Positions 19,056 through 28,564 are shown, counted from the stretch's first letter. The stretch is 64,000 nt of DNA from Chryseobacterium takakiae (GCF_900129385.1 NZ_FQVO01000011.1:62001-126000); one strand, 5' to 3'. Notes: generated from the letters alone by a model not told the origin. Program-made: numbers and translations.

Positions 19056-20120
19056 TTAATTTCCAAATGCTAAAATTACAGCGCCTGTAATCAGCAGGTT
19101 TACCAATGCCATTGGAATCAACGTTTTCCAACCTAAATGCATTAACTGGTCATATCTGAATCTCGGAAGCGTCCATCTGATCCACATAAAGATCAAAATT
19201 CCGATGATTGTTTTAATTAGAAATGCAACAATACTCAAAATTCCTGCGGTATTTTCTCCCCAGTTCTGAGTTACCCATTCAATTCCTGGATAATTGTAGC
19301 CTCCGAAGAAAAGAACAACCATAAAAGCATTAGAAATAAACATGTTCACATATTCACCGAACATGTACAATCCCAATTTCATGGATGAATATTCTGTAGA
19401 ATATCCTGTTACCAGTTCAGATTCACACTCCGGTAAATCGAAAGGGTGTCTGTTCGTTTCTGCCAAAGCGGCTACAATAAATACTAAGAAAGCAATCGGT
19501 TGGTAGAAAATATTCCAGTTAAGTCCGGAAACCCATGGAATAACGCCCCATAATTTCCCGTTGGTCTGGCTTTCCGTAATTTCTTTTAAATCTAAACTTC
19601 CTGTCATCATAATAATAGAAAGCAAAGCCAGTCCCATTGCCAATTCGTAAGAAATCATCTGAGAAGAAGCACGGATTGCACCTAATAAAGAATATTTGTT
19701 ATTGGAAGCCCAGCCTCCGATCATAATTCCGTAAACACCGATGGAAGCCATCCCGATGATGAAAAGCACCCCAACATCAATATTTGCAACCTGCAGGTCA
19801 TAAGAAGTACCGGCAATATTTAAACTTTTACCCCAAGGAATAACTGCTCCCGTGATCAATGATATAAACATTACCAAAGCCGGCCCCAATACGAAAAGGA
19901 ACTTTTCTGCATTGGCAGGGGTGAAATCTTCTTTAAAGAAAAACTTCCCACCATCGGCAAGAGGTTGCAACAATCCGAATGGTCCTGCTCTGTTCGGCCC
20001 TATTCTGTCCTGCATAATGGCAGCAACTTTTCTTTCTGCCCAGGTAGAATAGGCTGCAATCGTAAGCGAAAGAAGGAAAAGCGCCAGTACAAGTATCAAT
20101 TTAAATGTAAGTAAATCCAT
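19056..20120 (-). CDS. nuoH: NADH-quinone oxidoreductase subunit H
   Basis: This 354-residue membrane subunit forms much of the quinone-binding chamber. Diagnostic segments are YSTWAERKVAAIMQDRIGPNR, ALAETNRHPFDLPECESELV (in the acidic loop) and RWTLPRFRYDQLM. I place the start at 20120 (MDLLTFK). An in-frame ATG at 20180 would add 20 residues encoded by the repeat-like intergenic DNA, which is unlikely to be real protein. Confidence 0.95.
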   Translation of the reverse strand: MDLLTFKLILVLALFLLSLTIAAYSTWAERKVAAIMQDRIGPNRAGPFGLLQPLADGGKFFFKEDFTPANAEKFLFVLGPALVMFISLITGAVIPWGKSLNIAGTSYDLQVANIDVGVLFIIGMASIGVYGIMIGGWASNNKYSLLGAIRASSQMISYELAMGLALLSIIMMTGSLDLKEITESQTNGKLWGVIPWVSGLNWNIFYQPIAFLVFIVAALAETNRHPFDLPECESELVTGYSTEYSSMKLGLYMFGEYVNMFISNAFMVVLFFGGYNYPGIEWVTQNWGENTAGILSIVAFLIKTIIGILIFMWIRWTLPRFRYDQLMHLGWKTLIPMALVNLLITGAVILAFGN

Positions 20121-20296
20121 TTTTATTTTAAATGTTTGAAGATGGGAGCTGGAAGCTGGAAGTTTATCACATCGTGGCATTAACTCGTCATCACATTACC
20201 AAAATTTTTTATATTTTTTTAAATGATTGAAACTAAAGTAGAAATGTAGGTTTTGCGGTTACAAACTTCCATCCTCGAGCTTCAAGCATCCGACTT
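20121..20296. repeat. Intergenic repeats with imperfect inverted arms inside the nuo operon
   Basis: This 176-base gap between nuoG and nuoH contains 'gaagatgggagctggaagct' near 20141. A roughly inverted form, 'cttccatcctcgagcttcaa', is near 20267. It could fold into an imperfect hairpin in the mRNA. No gene is seen. Confidence 0.5.
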
Positions 20297-21295
20297 TTAT
20301 TTTTCGTCTTTTTCACTGATTTCTTTAGCCATTGGATTGTCTAAAACTCTTAGCTCATCTTTTGGCTTTTCGTAGTGATTCAATGAAATAACAGAGTGTC
20401 TGTCGATGTGTCTCGGACCTTCGATATTCCAGTCAGAAAGCTCTTTTCTTTCAAAACGACATGTATCACAGATAAATTCTTCAACTTCTCCCCACTGATC
20501 CTTTCTTGCTGTAACTCTTACAATTTCATCTCCTTTCATCCATACAACAGCTTTTCCTGAACACTTGTCGCACTTACAAGAAGCATTCATAGGCTTTGTA
20601 AACCAAACTCTGCTTGCAAAACGTGCCGTTCTGTCGGTTAATGCTCCTACCGGACAAACATCAATTACGTTTCCGATAAAATCATTGTCCAATGCTTTAT
20701 TTAAGTAAGTTGAGATTTCAGCATGATCCCCTCTGAAAAGAATTCCGTGCTCTCTTTCTCCGGTTAACTGGTTGGCAGCCAGCACACATCTTGCACAAAG
20801 GATACAACGATTCATATTCAGTTTGATGTGCGGGCCAAGATCATCGGCATCGTATGTATTTCTTTCGAATTCGGTTCTGGTATTTTCTACACCGTGTTCA
20901 TATCCCAGATCCTGAAGATGGCATTCTCCGGCCTGATCACAGATCGGGCAGTCTAATGGGTGGTTTACCAATAGAAATTCGGTAACGGCTTTTCTTCCTT
21001 CCTGAGCTTTTTCGGAAGTAAGATTTTTAACCTCCATACCGTCCATTACATTTGTTCTGCAGCTTGCCACCAATTTCGGCATAGGACGCGGATCTGCTTC
21101 AGATCCTTTAGAAACTTCTACCAAACAGGTTCTGCATCTTCCTCCGCTTGTTTCCAATTTGCTGTAGTAGCACATTGCAGGAGGTACAGATTTTCCGCCG
21201 ATTTGTCTTGCCGCTTCCAGGATGGAAGTTCCAGGCAACACTTCGGTAGTCTGTCCGTCTATAGTTATTTTAAATTTTTTAACCTCTTCGCTCAT
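20297..21295 (-). CDS. nuoG: NADH-quinone oxidoreductase subunit G, short form
   Basis: This 332-residue protein has the ferredoxin-like N-terminus with CRTCLVEV ([2Fe-2S] N1b), the NuoG-type HxxxCxxC region (HPLDCPICDQAGECHLQD) and a [4Fe-4S] site in NRCILCARCV. It then ends soon after a Cys-rich part with CKCDKCSGK and CDTCRFER. The molybdopterin-oxidoreductase-like domain of the roughly 900-residue E. coli protein is missing. To my knowledge this short form is usual in Flavobacteriia, so I do not treat it as truncated. Confidence 0.88.
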   Translation of the reverse strand: MSEEVKKFKITIDGQTTEVLPGTSILEAARQIGGKSVPPAMCYYSKLETSGGRCRTCLVEVSKGSEADPRPMPKLVASCRTNVMDGMEVKNLTSEKAQEGRKAVTEFLLVNHPLDCPICDQAGECHLQDLGYEHGVENTRTEFERNTYDADDLGPHIKLNMNRCILCARCVLAANQLTGEREHGILFRGDHAEISTYLNKALDNDFIGNVIDVCPVGALTDRTARFASRVWFTKPMNASCKCDKCSGKAVVWMKGDEIVRVTARKDQWGEVEEFICDTCRFERKELSDWNIEGPRHIDRHSVISLNHYEKPKDELRVLDNPMAKEISEKDEK

Positions 21296-21338
21296 ATTCT
21301 ATGCTTTTCGCTTTTTACTGTTCGAGCAGTAAGCTTTA

Positions 21339-22163
21339 TTAATTATACTTCCTTGTATTAAATGTATAGCCGATACCCAGATCAACTTCTCCGAACACAA
21401 AATCCTGTGAAGCCTTATCCGGCTTATTATTCAGAGTTGTTTTAATATCCGGCATATTAATGTAACCCAATTTACCTTCTAGCTGAACGACAACGTGTCT
21501 TATGGCTACGAGACTTACCGCTCCTCTGATGTCGGCACCGAACCCTGCAAGATGGAATCTGTCACTTCTTTCATTTCCCATCAGCTTTACATTCGATTTT
21601 GGCAGCAGGGCACCGATTCCGGCTCCATAGCTCAGAAAAAGATCAATATTTTTTTTATTTAAAACATTATGATACTTCTGAGCACCAATATTAATATAAT
21701 TAAGACCGTCTGTGTGTTCAAATGTTAATAATTTGGCATCACTTAAATCTACTTTTCCGTCATGCACCAGTTCAGCATATTCAGGATTATTGATATAACC
21801 TTTAAAATCAACCGTCTGATTCTGATCCATCACATATTTCATATGATCCATTCCTAACGTAATCCCCAGATTATCTTTAGGAAAATACGTAATTCTGTAG
21901 TTTACCTGCGGAATTGTGATTGAGCTAGGTTTAAAATACACTCCCCAACCAAATTTCGTCTGTCTGTCATGGGCAACAACATTATTCAGTTGAAAATCAT
22001 ATCCATCTCCTTTAAAATGAATATCCGATTTTGAATATACCGAATTGTTCCACCCCCAAAATACCATTACTGATCCTTTTTTAAACGGATCCACATGATT
22101 TCCCTGGGCTTTCATACCCAGTGTTACTGCTAACCCAAGCAGTAATACACACTTTTTTATCAC
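21339..22163 (-). CDS. Outer-membrane beta-barrel-like protein of unknown function
   Basis: This 274-residue protein has a signal peptide (MIKKCVLLLGLAVTLGMKAQG) and a mature part of alternating strands ending in GEVDLGIGYTFNTRKYN, which suits an outer-membrane barrel. GWGVYFKPSSITIPQVNYRI and YGAGIGALLPKSNVKL look like strand pairs. It is not a complex I subunit. It lies between nuoF and nuoG in the same orientation with 25- and 43-base gaps, so it is probably co-transcribed with them. Confidence 0.65.
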   Translation of the reverse strand: MIKKCVLLLGLAVTLGMKAQGNHVDPFKKGSVMVFWGWNNSVYSKSDIHFKGDGYDFQLNNVVAHDRQTKFGWGVYFKPSSITIPQVNYRITYFPKDNLGITLGMDHMKYVMDQNQTVDFKGYINNPEYAELVHDGKVDLSDAKLLTFEHTDGLNYINIGAQKYHNVLNKKNIDLFLSYGAGIGALLPKSNVKLMGNERSDRFHLAGFGADIRGAVSLVAIRHVVVQLEGKLGYINMPDIKTTLNNKPDKASQDFVFGEVDLGIGYTFNTRKYN

Positions 22164-22188
22164 CCTAATTTATTGTCTTAAAAGCAGC

Positions 22189-23541
22189 CTAAGCTGTCGG
22201 CGCCGGAATCGGATCTGCGTAATGTGCCAATCCGTAGTTTTGTGTTAAGCACAGTTCCGGGTTTTTCACGTGCCATTCAAATTCATCTCTGAAATGACGT
22301 ATTGCCGCTGCTACAGGCCACGCCGCTGCATCCCCCAATGGGCAGATTGTGTTACCTTCTATTTTTCTCTGAATATCCCAAAGCAAATCGATGTCTTCCA
22401 TCTTACCTTGTCCATTCTCAATTTTCTTTAATATTTTATACATCCATCCCGTACCCTCTCGGCATGGTGTACATTGTCCGCAACTTTCGTGATTATAGAA
22501 TCTCGCTAAAGTCATGGTATGTTCTACGATACACTGATCTTCATCCAGTACGATGAAACCTCCGGAACCCATCATGGTACCGGTGGCAAAACCTCCGTCT
22601 GACAATGATTCGTAGTTCATGTATCTTGGTTCTCCGTTTACGGTTTTCAGCAGTAAATTTGCCGGAACAATCGGCACTGAGCTTCCTCCAGGAATACAAG
22701 CCTTTAATTTTTTTCCGTTTTTAATACCGCCGCAATATTCGTCTGAATAAATGAATTCTTCAACCGTAATGGTCATGTCGATTTCATAAACTCCCGGTTT
22801 ATTGATGTTTCCACAAGCGGAAATTAATTTTGTGCCTGTAGATCTTCCTACACCTATTTTGGCGTATTCCGCTCCGGTAATATCTATGATTGGAACGATT
22901 GCTGCAATAGATTCAACGTTATTTACTACGGTTGGTCTTTCCCAAAGACCTTTTACAGCCGGGAATGGCGGTTTCAGTCTTGGGTTTCCTCTTTTTCCTT
23001 CAAGGGATTCCAGCAAAGCCGTTTCTTCACCGCAGATATATGCTCCGGCACCTCTCTGAACATAAATTTCGAGATCGAACCCGGTTCCGAGAATATTTCT
23101 ACCTAAAAATCCGGCAGCTTTTGCTTCTTCGATGGCTTCTTCTAAAATATCCGGAATCCAGGAATATTCTCCTCTGATGTAGATGTAAGAAACATTCGAA
23201 CCCAAACAATATGATGAAATAAGCATTCCTTCAATTAATAAATGAGGAAGAAATTCCATCAGGTACCGGTCTTTAAAAGTTCCCGGTTCAGATTCATCGG
23301 CATTTACTACCAGGTGTCTTGGAACGCCTTCCGGTTTTGCCAAAAAGCTCCATTTCATACCGGTTGGGAATCCTGCTCCACCACGTCCTCTCAGTCCGGA
23401 AGCTTTTACTTCTTCCAGGATTTCGTCCGGTGTCATTTTCAGGGCTTTTTCAGCTGCTCCGTAACCGCCTTGTTTACGGTAGGTTTCGAAATAGCGTATT
23501 CCTTCTATATGTGCGTCTTTAAGTAAAAGTTTTTTACTCAT
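22189..23541 (-). CDS. nuoF: NADH-quinone oxidoreductase subunit F
   Basis: This 450-residue subunit oxidises NADH and carries FMN and cluster N3. The FMN/NADH-binding segments GLRGRGGAGFPTGMKW and QRGAGAYICGEETALLES are present, as is the cluster motif ESCGQCTPCREG with its later Cys in NTICPLGD. The protein lies in the cytoplasmic arm of complex I. A gap of 88 bases with 'tgcttattgcaattggc'-like text separates it from nuoE. Confidence 0.96.
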   Translation of the reverse strand: MSKKLLLKDAHIEGIRYFETYRKQGGYGAAEKALKMTPDEILEEVKASGLRGRGGAGFPTGMKWSFLAKPEGVPRHLVVNADESEPGTFKDRYLMEFLPHLLIEGMLISSYCLGSNVSYIYIRGEYSWIPDILEEAIEEAKAAGFLGRNILGTGFDLEIYVQRGAGAYICGEETALLESLEGKRGNPRLKPPFPAVKGLWERPTVVNNVESIAAIVPIIDITGAEYAKIGVGRSTGTKLISACGNINKPGVYEIDMTITVEEFIYSDEYCGGIKNGKKLKACIPGGSSVPIVPANLLLKTVNGEPRYMNYESLSDGGFATGTMMGSGGFIVLDEDQCIVEHTMTLARFYNHESCGQCTPCREGTGWMYKILKKIENGQGKMEDIDLLWDIQRKIEGNTICPLGDAAAWPVAAAIRHFRDEFEWHVKNPELCLTQNYGLAHYADPIPAPTA

Positions 23542-23629
23542 TGTTATATGCTTATTGCAATTGGCTTTTAGCTTCTTGCATTTAATTATTAAAATTTAAA
23601 TTAATTTAAACCTGAGATTTAAATTTTTA

Positions 23630-24139
23630 TTAGTCTAAAGCGATTTGTCCTTCTCTGCAAAGATCGAGGATTTCGTCTACTTTTTCTATCGTTAAATTTT
23701 CATGAAAGAATTTCCCCAGCTGCATCATCGGCGCGTATCCGCAAGCGCCTAAACATTCTGCAGGCTTTAGGGTGAACATTCCGTCTTCCGTAGTTTCTCC
23801 GTCTTTAATGTTCAGTTTAGTCCTGATATGATTCAGAATTTTTTCGCTTCCTGAAACCATACAAGGTCCAGTTCTGCAGACTTCCAAAACATATTTGCCT
23901 ACCGGTTTCATGTTGAACATCGTATAGAATGTTGCCACTTCATATACTTCAATCGGTTTTATACTTAATAATTCTGCAACATAATCCATTACTGGAACGT
24001 CTAACCACCCACCGAATTCTTTCTGGGCCAAATGCAGTACAGGAATAAGTGCAGATTTTTGTCGGCCCTCAGGATATCTTGCGATCATTTTGTGTACCTG
24101 TGCTAAACTTTCCGGTTTAAAAGCTATTGTTTCGCTCAT
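23630..24139 (-). CDS. nuoE: NADH-quinone oxidoreductase subunit E
   Basis: A 169-residue thioredoxin-like subunit that binds the [2Fe-2S] cluster N1a. The four ligands are in EVCRTGPCMVSG and ECLGACGYAPMM. Together with NuoF and NuoG it forms the electron-input module. Length is normal. Confidence 0.95.
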   Translation of the reverse strand: MSETIAFKPESLAQVHKMIARYPEGRQKSALIPVLHLAQKEFGGWLDVPVMDYVAELLSIKPIEVYEVATFYTMFNMKPVGKYVLEVCRTGPCMVSGSEKILNHIRTKLNIKDGETTEDGMFTLKPAECLGACGYAPMMQLGKFFHENLTIEKVDEILDLCREGQIALD

Positions 24140-24255
24140 TTTTATTTAAGATTAAAGAACATTATTATAGAGTATACTCTGATTCTGTCCTAAATTCAAT
24201 TTTATATTGGGGTGATGAAAGTCTTTTATCCTTCATCTTTTTTTCTAAATTCTTT

Positions 24256-25479
24256 TTATGCGTCTAATTCTCCGGCAATAATATTCATACTACACATTGT
24301 AACAATGGCATCTGAAATTACAGAGCCGGTAATCATCTCAGGATAAGCCTGATAATAGATGAAACACGGTCTTCTGAAATGCAGTCTGTAAGGACTTCTT
24401 CCGCCATCACTTACCAGGTAAAATCCTAATTCTCCGTTTCCACCTTCTACAGCATGATATACCTCACCTGTAGGCACATCTGTTTCTCCCATTACGATTT
24501 TGAAATGGTAAATCAATGCTTCCATTTTTTGATAAACATCAGCCTTTTCAGGAAGATAAAAATCAGGAACATCCGCATGGAATGGTCCTTCCGGAAGATT
24601 TTCGTATGCTTGTTTGATGATTTTAATGGATTCCCAGACTTCCTGCTGGCGGACCATGAAACGGTCGTAAGTATCTCCGGAAGTTCCCACAGGAATAATG
24701 AAGTCGAAATCCTGGTATGAAGAATAAGGCTGTGCAACTCTTACATCGTAATCTACGCCTGTTGCACGTAAATTCGGACCTGTGAAACCATAGCTTAATG
24801 CTCTTTCTGCAGAGATCGCTCCTGCTCCGATGGTTCTGTCCATGAAGATTCTGTTTCTTTCCAGTAAAGTACAGAACTCTTTGAATCTTGGCGGGAACGT
24901 TTTAAGGAAATCCTTGATCAGCTCATGGAATTTAGGTGTGAAATCTCTTTCAAAGCCTCCTATTCTTCCCATGTTGGTAGTCATCCTTGCACCGCAGATC
25001 TGCTCATACATATCATAAATACGTTCTCTTTCGATGAACATGTAGGTAAGACCGGTAATTGCTCCGGAGTCCATTCCCGTTACCCCGTTACAGATCAAAT
25101 GGTCCCCGATTCTTGCAAGCTCCATTAAAATAACACGCATATAATCTACACGTTTCGGAACTTCAACGCCGATCAGTTTTTCCACTGTCATGTGCCAACC
25201 TAAATTGTTGATGGGCGCAGAACAGTAATTCATACGGTCGGTAAGGGTAGTGATCTGAGAATAGTTTCTTCTTTCTGAAATTTTCTCAAATGCTCTATGG
25301 ATATATCCAACAGTTTGTTCTGCATGAAGGATTCTTTCTCCGTCCATGGTAAGGACATTCTGGAAAATCCCGTGTGTTGCAGGGTGGGTCGGACCTAAAT
25401 TGAGGGTGTACAACTGCCCGTCAATCTGCTCCTTACTGTCGTATTGGTTGAGTATATTGGATAATGAGTTATCTTTCAT
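24256..25479 (-). CDS. nuoD: NADH-quinone oxidoreductase subunit D
   Basis: This 407-residue, 49-kDa-type subunit forms the quinone site with NuoB. It has the family start LGPTHPATHGIF, the quinone-site His and Tyr region, the GRIGGFERDF segment and the C-terminal end of the family. NuoD is separate from NuoC here, unlike the fused NuoCD of E. coli. A 61-base gap separates it from nuoC. Confidence 0.96.
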   Translation of the reverse strand: MKDNSLSNILNQYDSKEQIDGQLYTLNLGPTHPATHGIFQNVLTMDGERILHAEQTVGYIHRAFEKISERRNYSQITTLTDRMNYCSAPINNLGWHMTVEKLIGVEVPKRVDYMRVILMELARIGDHLICNGVTGMDSGAITGLTYMFIERERIYDMYEQICGARMTTNMGRIGGFERDFTPKFHELIKDFLKTFPPRFKEFCTLLERNRIFMDRTIGAGAISAERALSYGFTGPNLRATGVDYDVRVAQPYSSYQDFDFIIPVGTSGDTYDRFMVRQQEVWESIKIIKQAYENLPEGPFHADVPDFYLPEKADVYQKMEALIYHFKIVMGETDVPTGEVYHAVEGGNGELGFYLVSDGGRSPYRLHFRRPCFIYYQAYPEMITGSVISDAIVTMCSMNIIAGELDA

Positions 25480-25540
25480 AATGATTGCTTTTAGCTATTT
25501 GCTTCTGGCTATAGGCAAGCCGCCATTGGCCATTCGCTTT

Positions 25541-26035
25541 TTATCTTCCGAACATTGCATCGTCCTTATCGGTTCTTGTGCCGTCTTCCAGACGATATTC
25601 TTTCAGCATAGGGTGGTAACCGAGATCTTCCATGTTCAGAATTGGTCTGAGATCAGGATGTCCTTTAAATTTAATTCCGTAAAAATCGTAGGTTTCTCTT
25701 TCCATCCAGTTGGCTCCTGCATAAAGATCTACTAAAGAATCTACCTCAATATTTTCCCTGGACATGAAGATTTTAATACGGAGTCTGAAATTCGTCATCA
25801 TGTTGTGCAGGTGATATACAACCCCAATTTCTTTTTCAGGAAATTCCGGGTAATGGATTCCGCAAACATCGGTAAGGAAATTAATTTCCAGGGATGAGTC
25901 TTTCAGATAGTGAACGATTTTTTTCAGATCTTCTTTCTTTACCTCAATCGTCAGCATTCCATAAGGCTCTGAACTTGAAATTACAGACTCCGGAAATTCT
26001 CTTGTGATTGCTTCTAATACAAATTCGTTTGTCAT
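25541..26035 (-). CDS. nuoC: NADH-quinone oxidoreductase subunit C
   Basis: This 164-residue, 30-kDa-type subunit has the signature GANWMERETYDFYGIKFKGH followed by DLRPIL. It joins the peripheral arm near NuoD. It is a separate gene and starts five bases after the nuoB stop codon. Confidence 0.95.
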   Translation of the reverse strand: MTNEFVLEAITREFPESVISSSEPYGMLTIEVKKEDLKKIVHYLKDSSLEINFLTDVCGIHYPEFPEKEIGVVYHLHNMMTNFRLRIKIFMSRENIEVDSLVDLYAGANWMERETYDFYGIKFKGHPDLRPILNMEDLGYHPMLKEYRLEDGTRTDKDDAMFGR

Positions 26036-26040
26036 TTCCG

Positions 26041-26601
26041 TTAGTTGCTAATGTTGTAAGAATCTAATAGTTTCTGATATTCAGGCATATCTCTTCTTCT
26101 GATACTTTCGCTTTCCGCCAAAGCCTGAACCTGCATTACGCCTTCGATAATCTGCTCCGGTCTTGGAGGACATCCCGGTACATATACGTCCACAGGAATG
26201 ATTTTGTCGATCCCCTGCAATACGGAATAGGTATCGAAAATACCTCCGCTGCATGCGCATGCACCAACGGATACTACCCATTTCGGCTCTGCCATTTGTG
26301 TATATACTTCTTTAAGCACGGGGCCTAATTTTTTTGATATCGTTCCGCAAACCATCAATAAATCTGCCTGTCTTGGTGAGAAAGAGTTTCTTTCCATACC
26401 AAATCTTGAAGCATCATATGTTGGATTGAGGGTTGCCATAAACTCGATACCACAACAAGAGGTTGCAAAAGGCAGCGGCCATAGAGAAAACTTTCTGGCC
26501 ATCCCGATTACACTGCTCAGTTTCGTTGCGAAAAACCCTTCTCCTTCAAATCCTTCCGGAGCAGGTGCATCTGTTCTTATTATTGGTTTGTTATCTGACA
26601 T
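26041..26601 (-). CDS. nuoB: NADH-quinone oxidoreductase subunit B
   Basis: This subunit carries cluster N2, the last iron-sulfur centre before quinone. The ligands are seen in FATSCCGIEF (adjacent Cys pair), SVGACACSGG and YVPGCPPRPE. I place the start at 26601 (MSDNKPI, 186 residues). The frame is open upstream to 26688, but the extra 29 residues are Asn/Lys/Phe-rich and do not fit the family. Confidence 0.94.
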   Translation of the reverse strand: MSDNKPIIRTDAPAPEGFEGEGFFATKLSSVIGMARKFSLWPLPFATSCCGIEFMATLNPTYDASRFGMERNSFSPRQADLLMVCGTISKKLGPVLKEVYTQMAEPKWVVSVGACACSGGIFDTYSVLQGIDKIIPVDVYVPGCPPRPEQIIEGVMQVQALAESESIRRRDMPEYQKLLDSYNISN

Positions 26602-26706
26602 TTTTTTTAGATTTAAGATTTTAATTTTAGATTCAAAATTACTGGTAATGTTAGCTTTAAAGTAAAATGAATTGTCTAAAATTGTCATTTAAAATTTCTA
26701 TTCCTT

Positions 26707-27078
26707 TTATTTATCCCAATCTAATGCGCCGCGTTTCCAGACATAAAAAAATGCCATAAAGAAAATTGCCACAAACATGAGCACTGCTAAGAATCCTTCC
26801 ATTCCGAATTCTCTGAAGTTTACTGCATACGGATAAAAAAATACGATTTCAATATCGAATAATACAAACAATACCGCTGTCAAAAAGTATTTGATGGAAA
26901 ACGGCGTTCTTGCATTTCCTTCCACCGGGACTCCACATTCCCAGCTTTGGTTTTTCACAGAATTTCCTTTTTTCTGTTTCGGACCTAAAAAATGTGCTCC
27001 AAGCAAAGAAATGGCTACGAAACCTATCGCAACACCCGCTTGTATAAGGATTGGAATATAACTTTCAGGTAAATTCAT
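26707..27078 (-). CDS. nuoA: NADH-quinone oxidoreductase subunit A
   Basis: A 123-residue membrane subunit with three helices. It has the family loop SWECGVPVEGNARTPFSIKYF, containing the conserved Glu and Cys, and the later FDIEIVFFYPYAVNF. It is the first gene of the nuo operon. Confidence 0.95.
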   Translation of the reverse strand: MNLPESYIPILIQAGVAIGFVAISLLGAHFLGPKQKKGNSVKNQSWECGVPVEGNARTPFSIKYFLTAVLFVLFDIEIVFFYPYAVNFREFGMEGFLAVLMFVAIFFMAFFYVWKRGALDWDK

Positions 27079-27101
27079 TTTTGCATTATTATCTCAATTT
27101 G

Positions 27102-27109
27102 CAAATTTA
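27102..27109 (-). promoter_or_regulatory. Candidate -7 box for the nuo operon
   Basis: TAAATTTG on the minus strand fits TAnnTTTG and lies 24 bases before the nuoA start. No TTG is seen at the expected -33 distance. Confidence 0.45.
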
Positions 27110-27198
27110 GGGAATAAACAAGAAAGCATGAAATTTATACCATTAAAAGTCTCACTAAAATGGATAAAACGCACAATTTAGAATCAATAAAAATAAGA

Positions 27199-27375
27199 TT
27201 ATTTCTTCATTTTTTTAAGGAGAGAAAATGCCATAAAGGAAATGTAGCCAAATAAGATGCTGGCATAGATGATATTTATGGCTGTGTCAATTCTTTCATT
27301 GTCTGTTTGGAGAAACAGATTGAAAACAATAAATCCTGCAATTAAAACTCCAAAAATAATAAGAGGCGTTTTCAT
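27199..27375 (-). CDS. Small two-helix membrane protein
   Basis: A 58-residue frame starts with ATG at 27375. Residues 4-22 (PLIIFGVLIAGFIVFNLFL) and 33-53 are two hydrophobic helices separated by a short polar turn with QTDNERID. The C-terminus is basic (KKMKK), which suggests a cytoplasmic end. It lies between the GNAT gene and nuoA on the same strand. I cannot name a family. The hydrophobic pattern and the lone position make it a plausible real gene. Confidence 0.6.
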   Translation of the reverse strand: MKTPLIIFGVLIAGFIVFNLFLQTDNERIDTAINIIYASILFGYISFMAFSLLKKMKK

Positions 27376-27405
27376 ATCTAGTGATGAATAATTTAGTTAA
27401 TTAAA

Positions 27406-28533
27406 TTAAATGACATTTAAAGAATATGTTCGTCTTCTTTTGTGGTTCACAGGATTATAATCCTGCCAAAGGAGCTGTATGCTTTTGTTTTCTTCAAGTT
27501 CAGGATTGGTTTCAAGATATTTTACACCTTTTTTCCTGAAAAGTTTCCATATTTCTTTAAAAATAATAGAAGTAACACCTCTTCGCTGATAATCCGGATG
27601 AATTCCTATTAAATAAAAATTAGCCCGGTCGTTTTTCTTTCCTGCTTTCAGAAAATGCCACCATCCGAAGGGTAAAAGTTTCCCTCCTGATTTTTGTAAA
27701 GCTGTGGAATAAGAAGGCATTGTAATGGCAAAAGCGATGAGCTGATCTGCATCATCGGCAACACAAACAATATAATCTTTATCTATCAGCTTAAAATATT
27801 TTTCTTTGTATGTTTTACGCTGTTCATCGGAAATAGGAGTGTATGTAGAGAGATGTTTATAGGTTTCGTCAAGAAGGTCAAACATAGGATCTACATATTC
27901 GATAATCTCTTCTTTTGATTTGAATTTCAGGACTCTAAGTCTGTATTTTTGGGATATTAATTCGTTGAATTTGTGAATTTTATCAGGGAGTATTTCCGGA
28001 AATTGAAGTTCAAATTCTACCCATTCCTTTTCTTTTGTTAAGCCTAATTTTTCAAGATGTCTTGGATAATATTCATGATTATAAATTCCGATCATCGTTG
28101 CCAGCTTGTCAAATCCTAAAGTCAGCATTCCTGCTTTATCAAGATTGGTAAAACCCATTGGACCTTCTATTTTGTCAATGTTTTTTTCTTTGGCATAATT
28201 TATAGCGGTGTCTATTAGCGCTTCAGACACTTCAAAGTCATCGATGAAATCAATCCATCCGAAACGGACTTTTCTGATACCCAGCTCTTTTTTTTCTTTA
28301 TGATTGATTATTACGGCAATCCTGCCAACAATTTTATTGTCTTTAAAAGCCAGAAACTGCTTCGCTTCAGAATATTGTAGGGCAGGGTTTTCAGCAGGAT
28401 TCCAAATGTTGATTTCATCATTGATAAATGACGGCACATAGTAAGGGTTGTTTTTATACAGATCCATTGGAAATCTGACGAATTGCTTTAACTGATCCGT
28501 TGTTTTTACTTCAATTACTGAAATTGTAGACAT
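27406..28533 (-). CDS. GNAT-fold N-acetyltransferase-like protein
   Basis: This 375-residue cytoplasmic protein has two related halves. The first has KQFLAFKDNKIVGRIAVIIN, and the second has NFYLIGIHPDYQRRGVTSIIF, a clear acetyl-CoA-binding GNAT motif. It belongs to a flavobacterial family that databases often label GNAT or, without evidence, GTP cyclohydrolase. The acceptor is unknown. Confidence 0.75.
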   Translation of the reverse strand: MSTISVIEVKTTDQLKQFVRFPMDLYKNNPYYVPSFINDEINIWNPAENPALQYSEAKQFLAFKDNKIVGRIAVIINHKEKKELGIRKVRFGWIDFIDDFEVSEALIDTAINYAKEKNIDKIEGPMGFTNLDKAGMLTLGFDKLATMIGIYNHEYYPRHLEKLGLTKEKEWVEFELQFPEILPDKIHKFNELISQKYRLRVLKFKSKEEIIEYVDPMFDLLDETYKHLSTYTPISDEQRKTYKEKYFKLIDKDYIVCVADDADQLIAFAITMPSYSTALQKSGGKLLPFGWWHFLKAGKKNDRANFYLIGIHPDYQRRGVTSIIFKEIWKLFRKKGVKYLETNPELEENKSIQLLWQDYNPVNHKRRRTYSLNVI

Positions 28534-28556
28534 AGTTTTAAAGGCAAATTAATAAG

Positions 28557-28564
28557 CAAATATA
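28557..28564 (-). promoter_or_regulatory. Candidate -7 box for the GNAT gene
   Basis: TATATTTG on the minus strand matches TAnnTTTG, 24 bases before the start codon at 28533. The -33 element is not evident. Confidence 0.35.

Noticed and set aside
20297..21295. NuoG as a truncated gene
   Set aside because: All N-terminal Fe-S motifs are present, the frame ends cleanly, and short NuoG is, to my knowledge, usual in this group.
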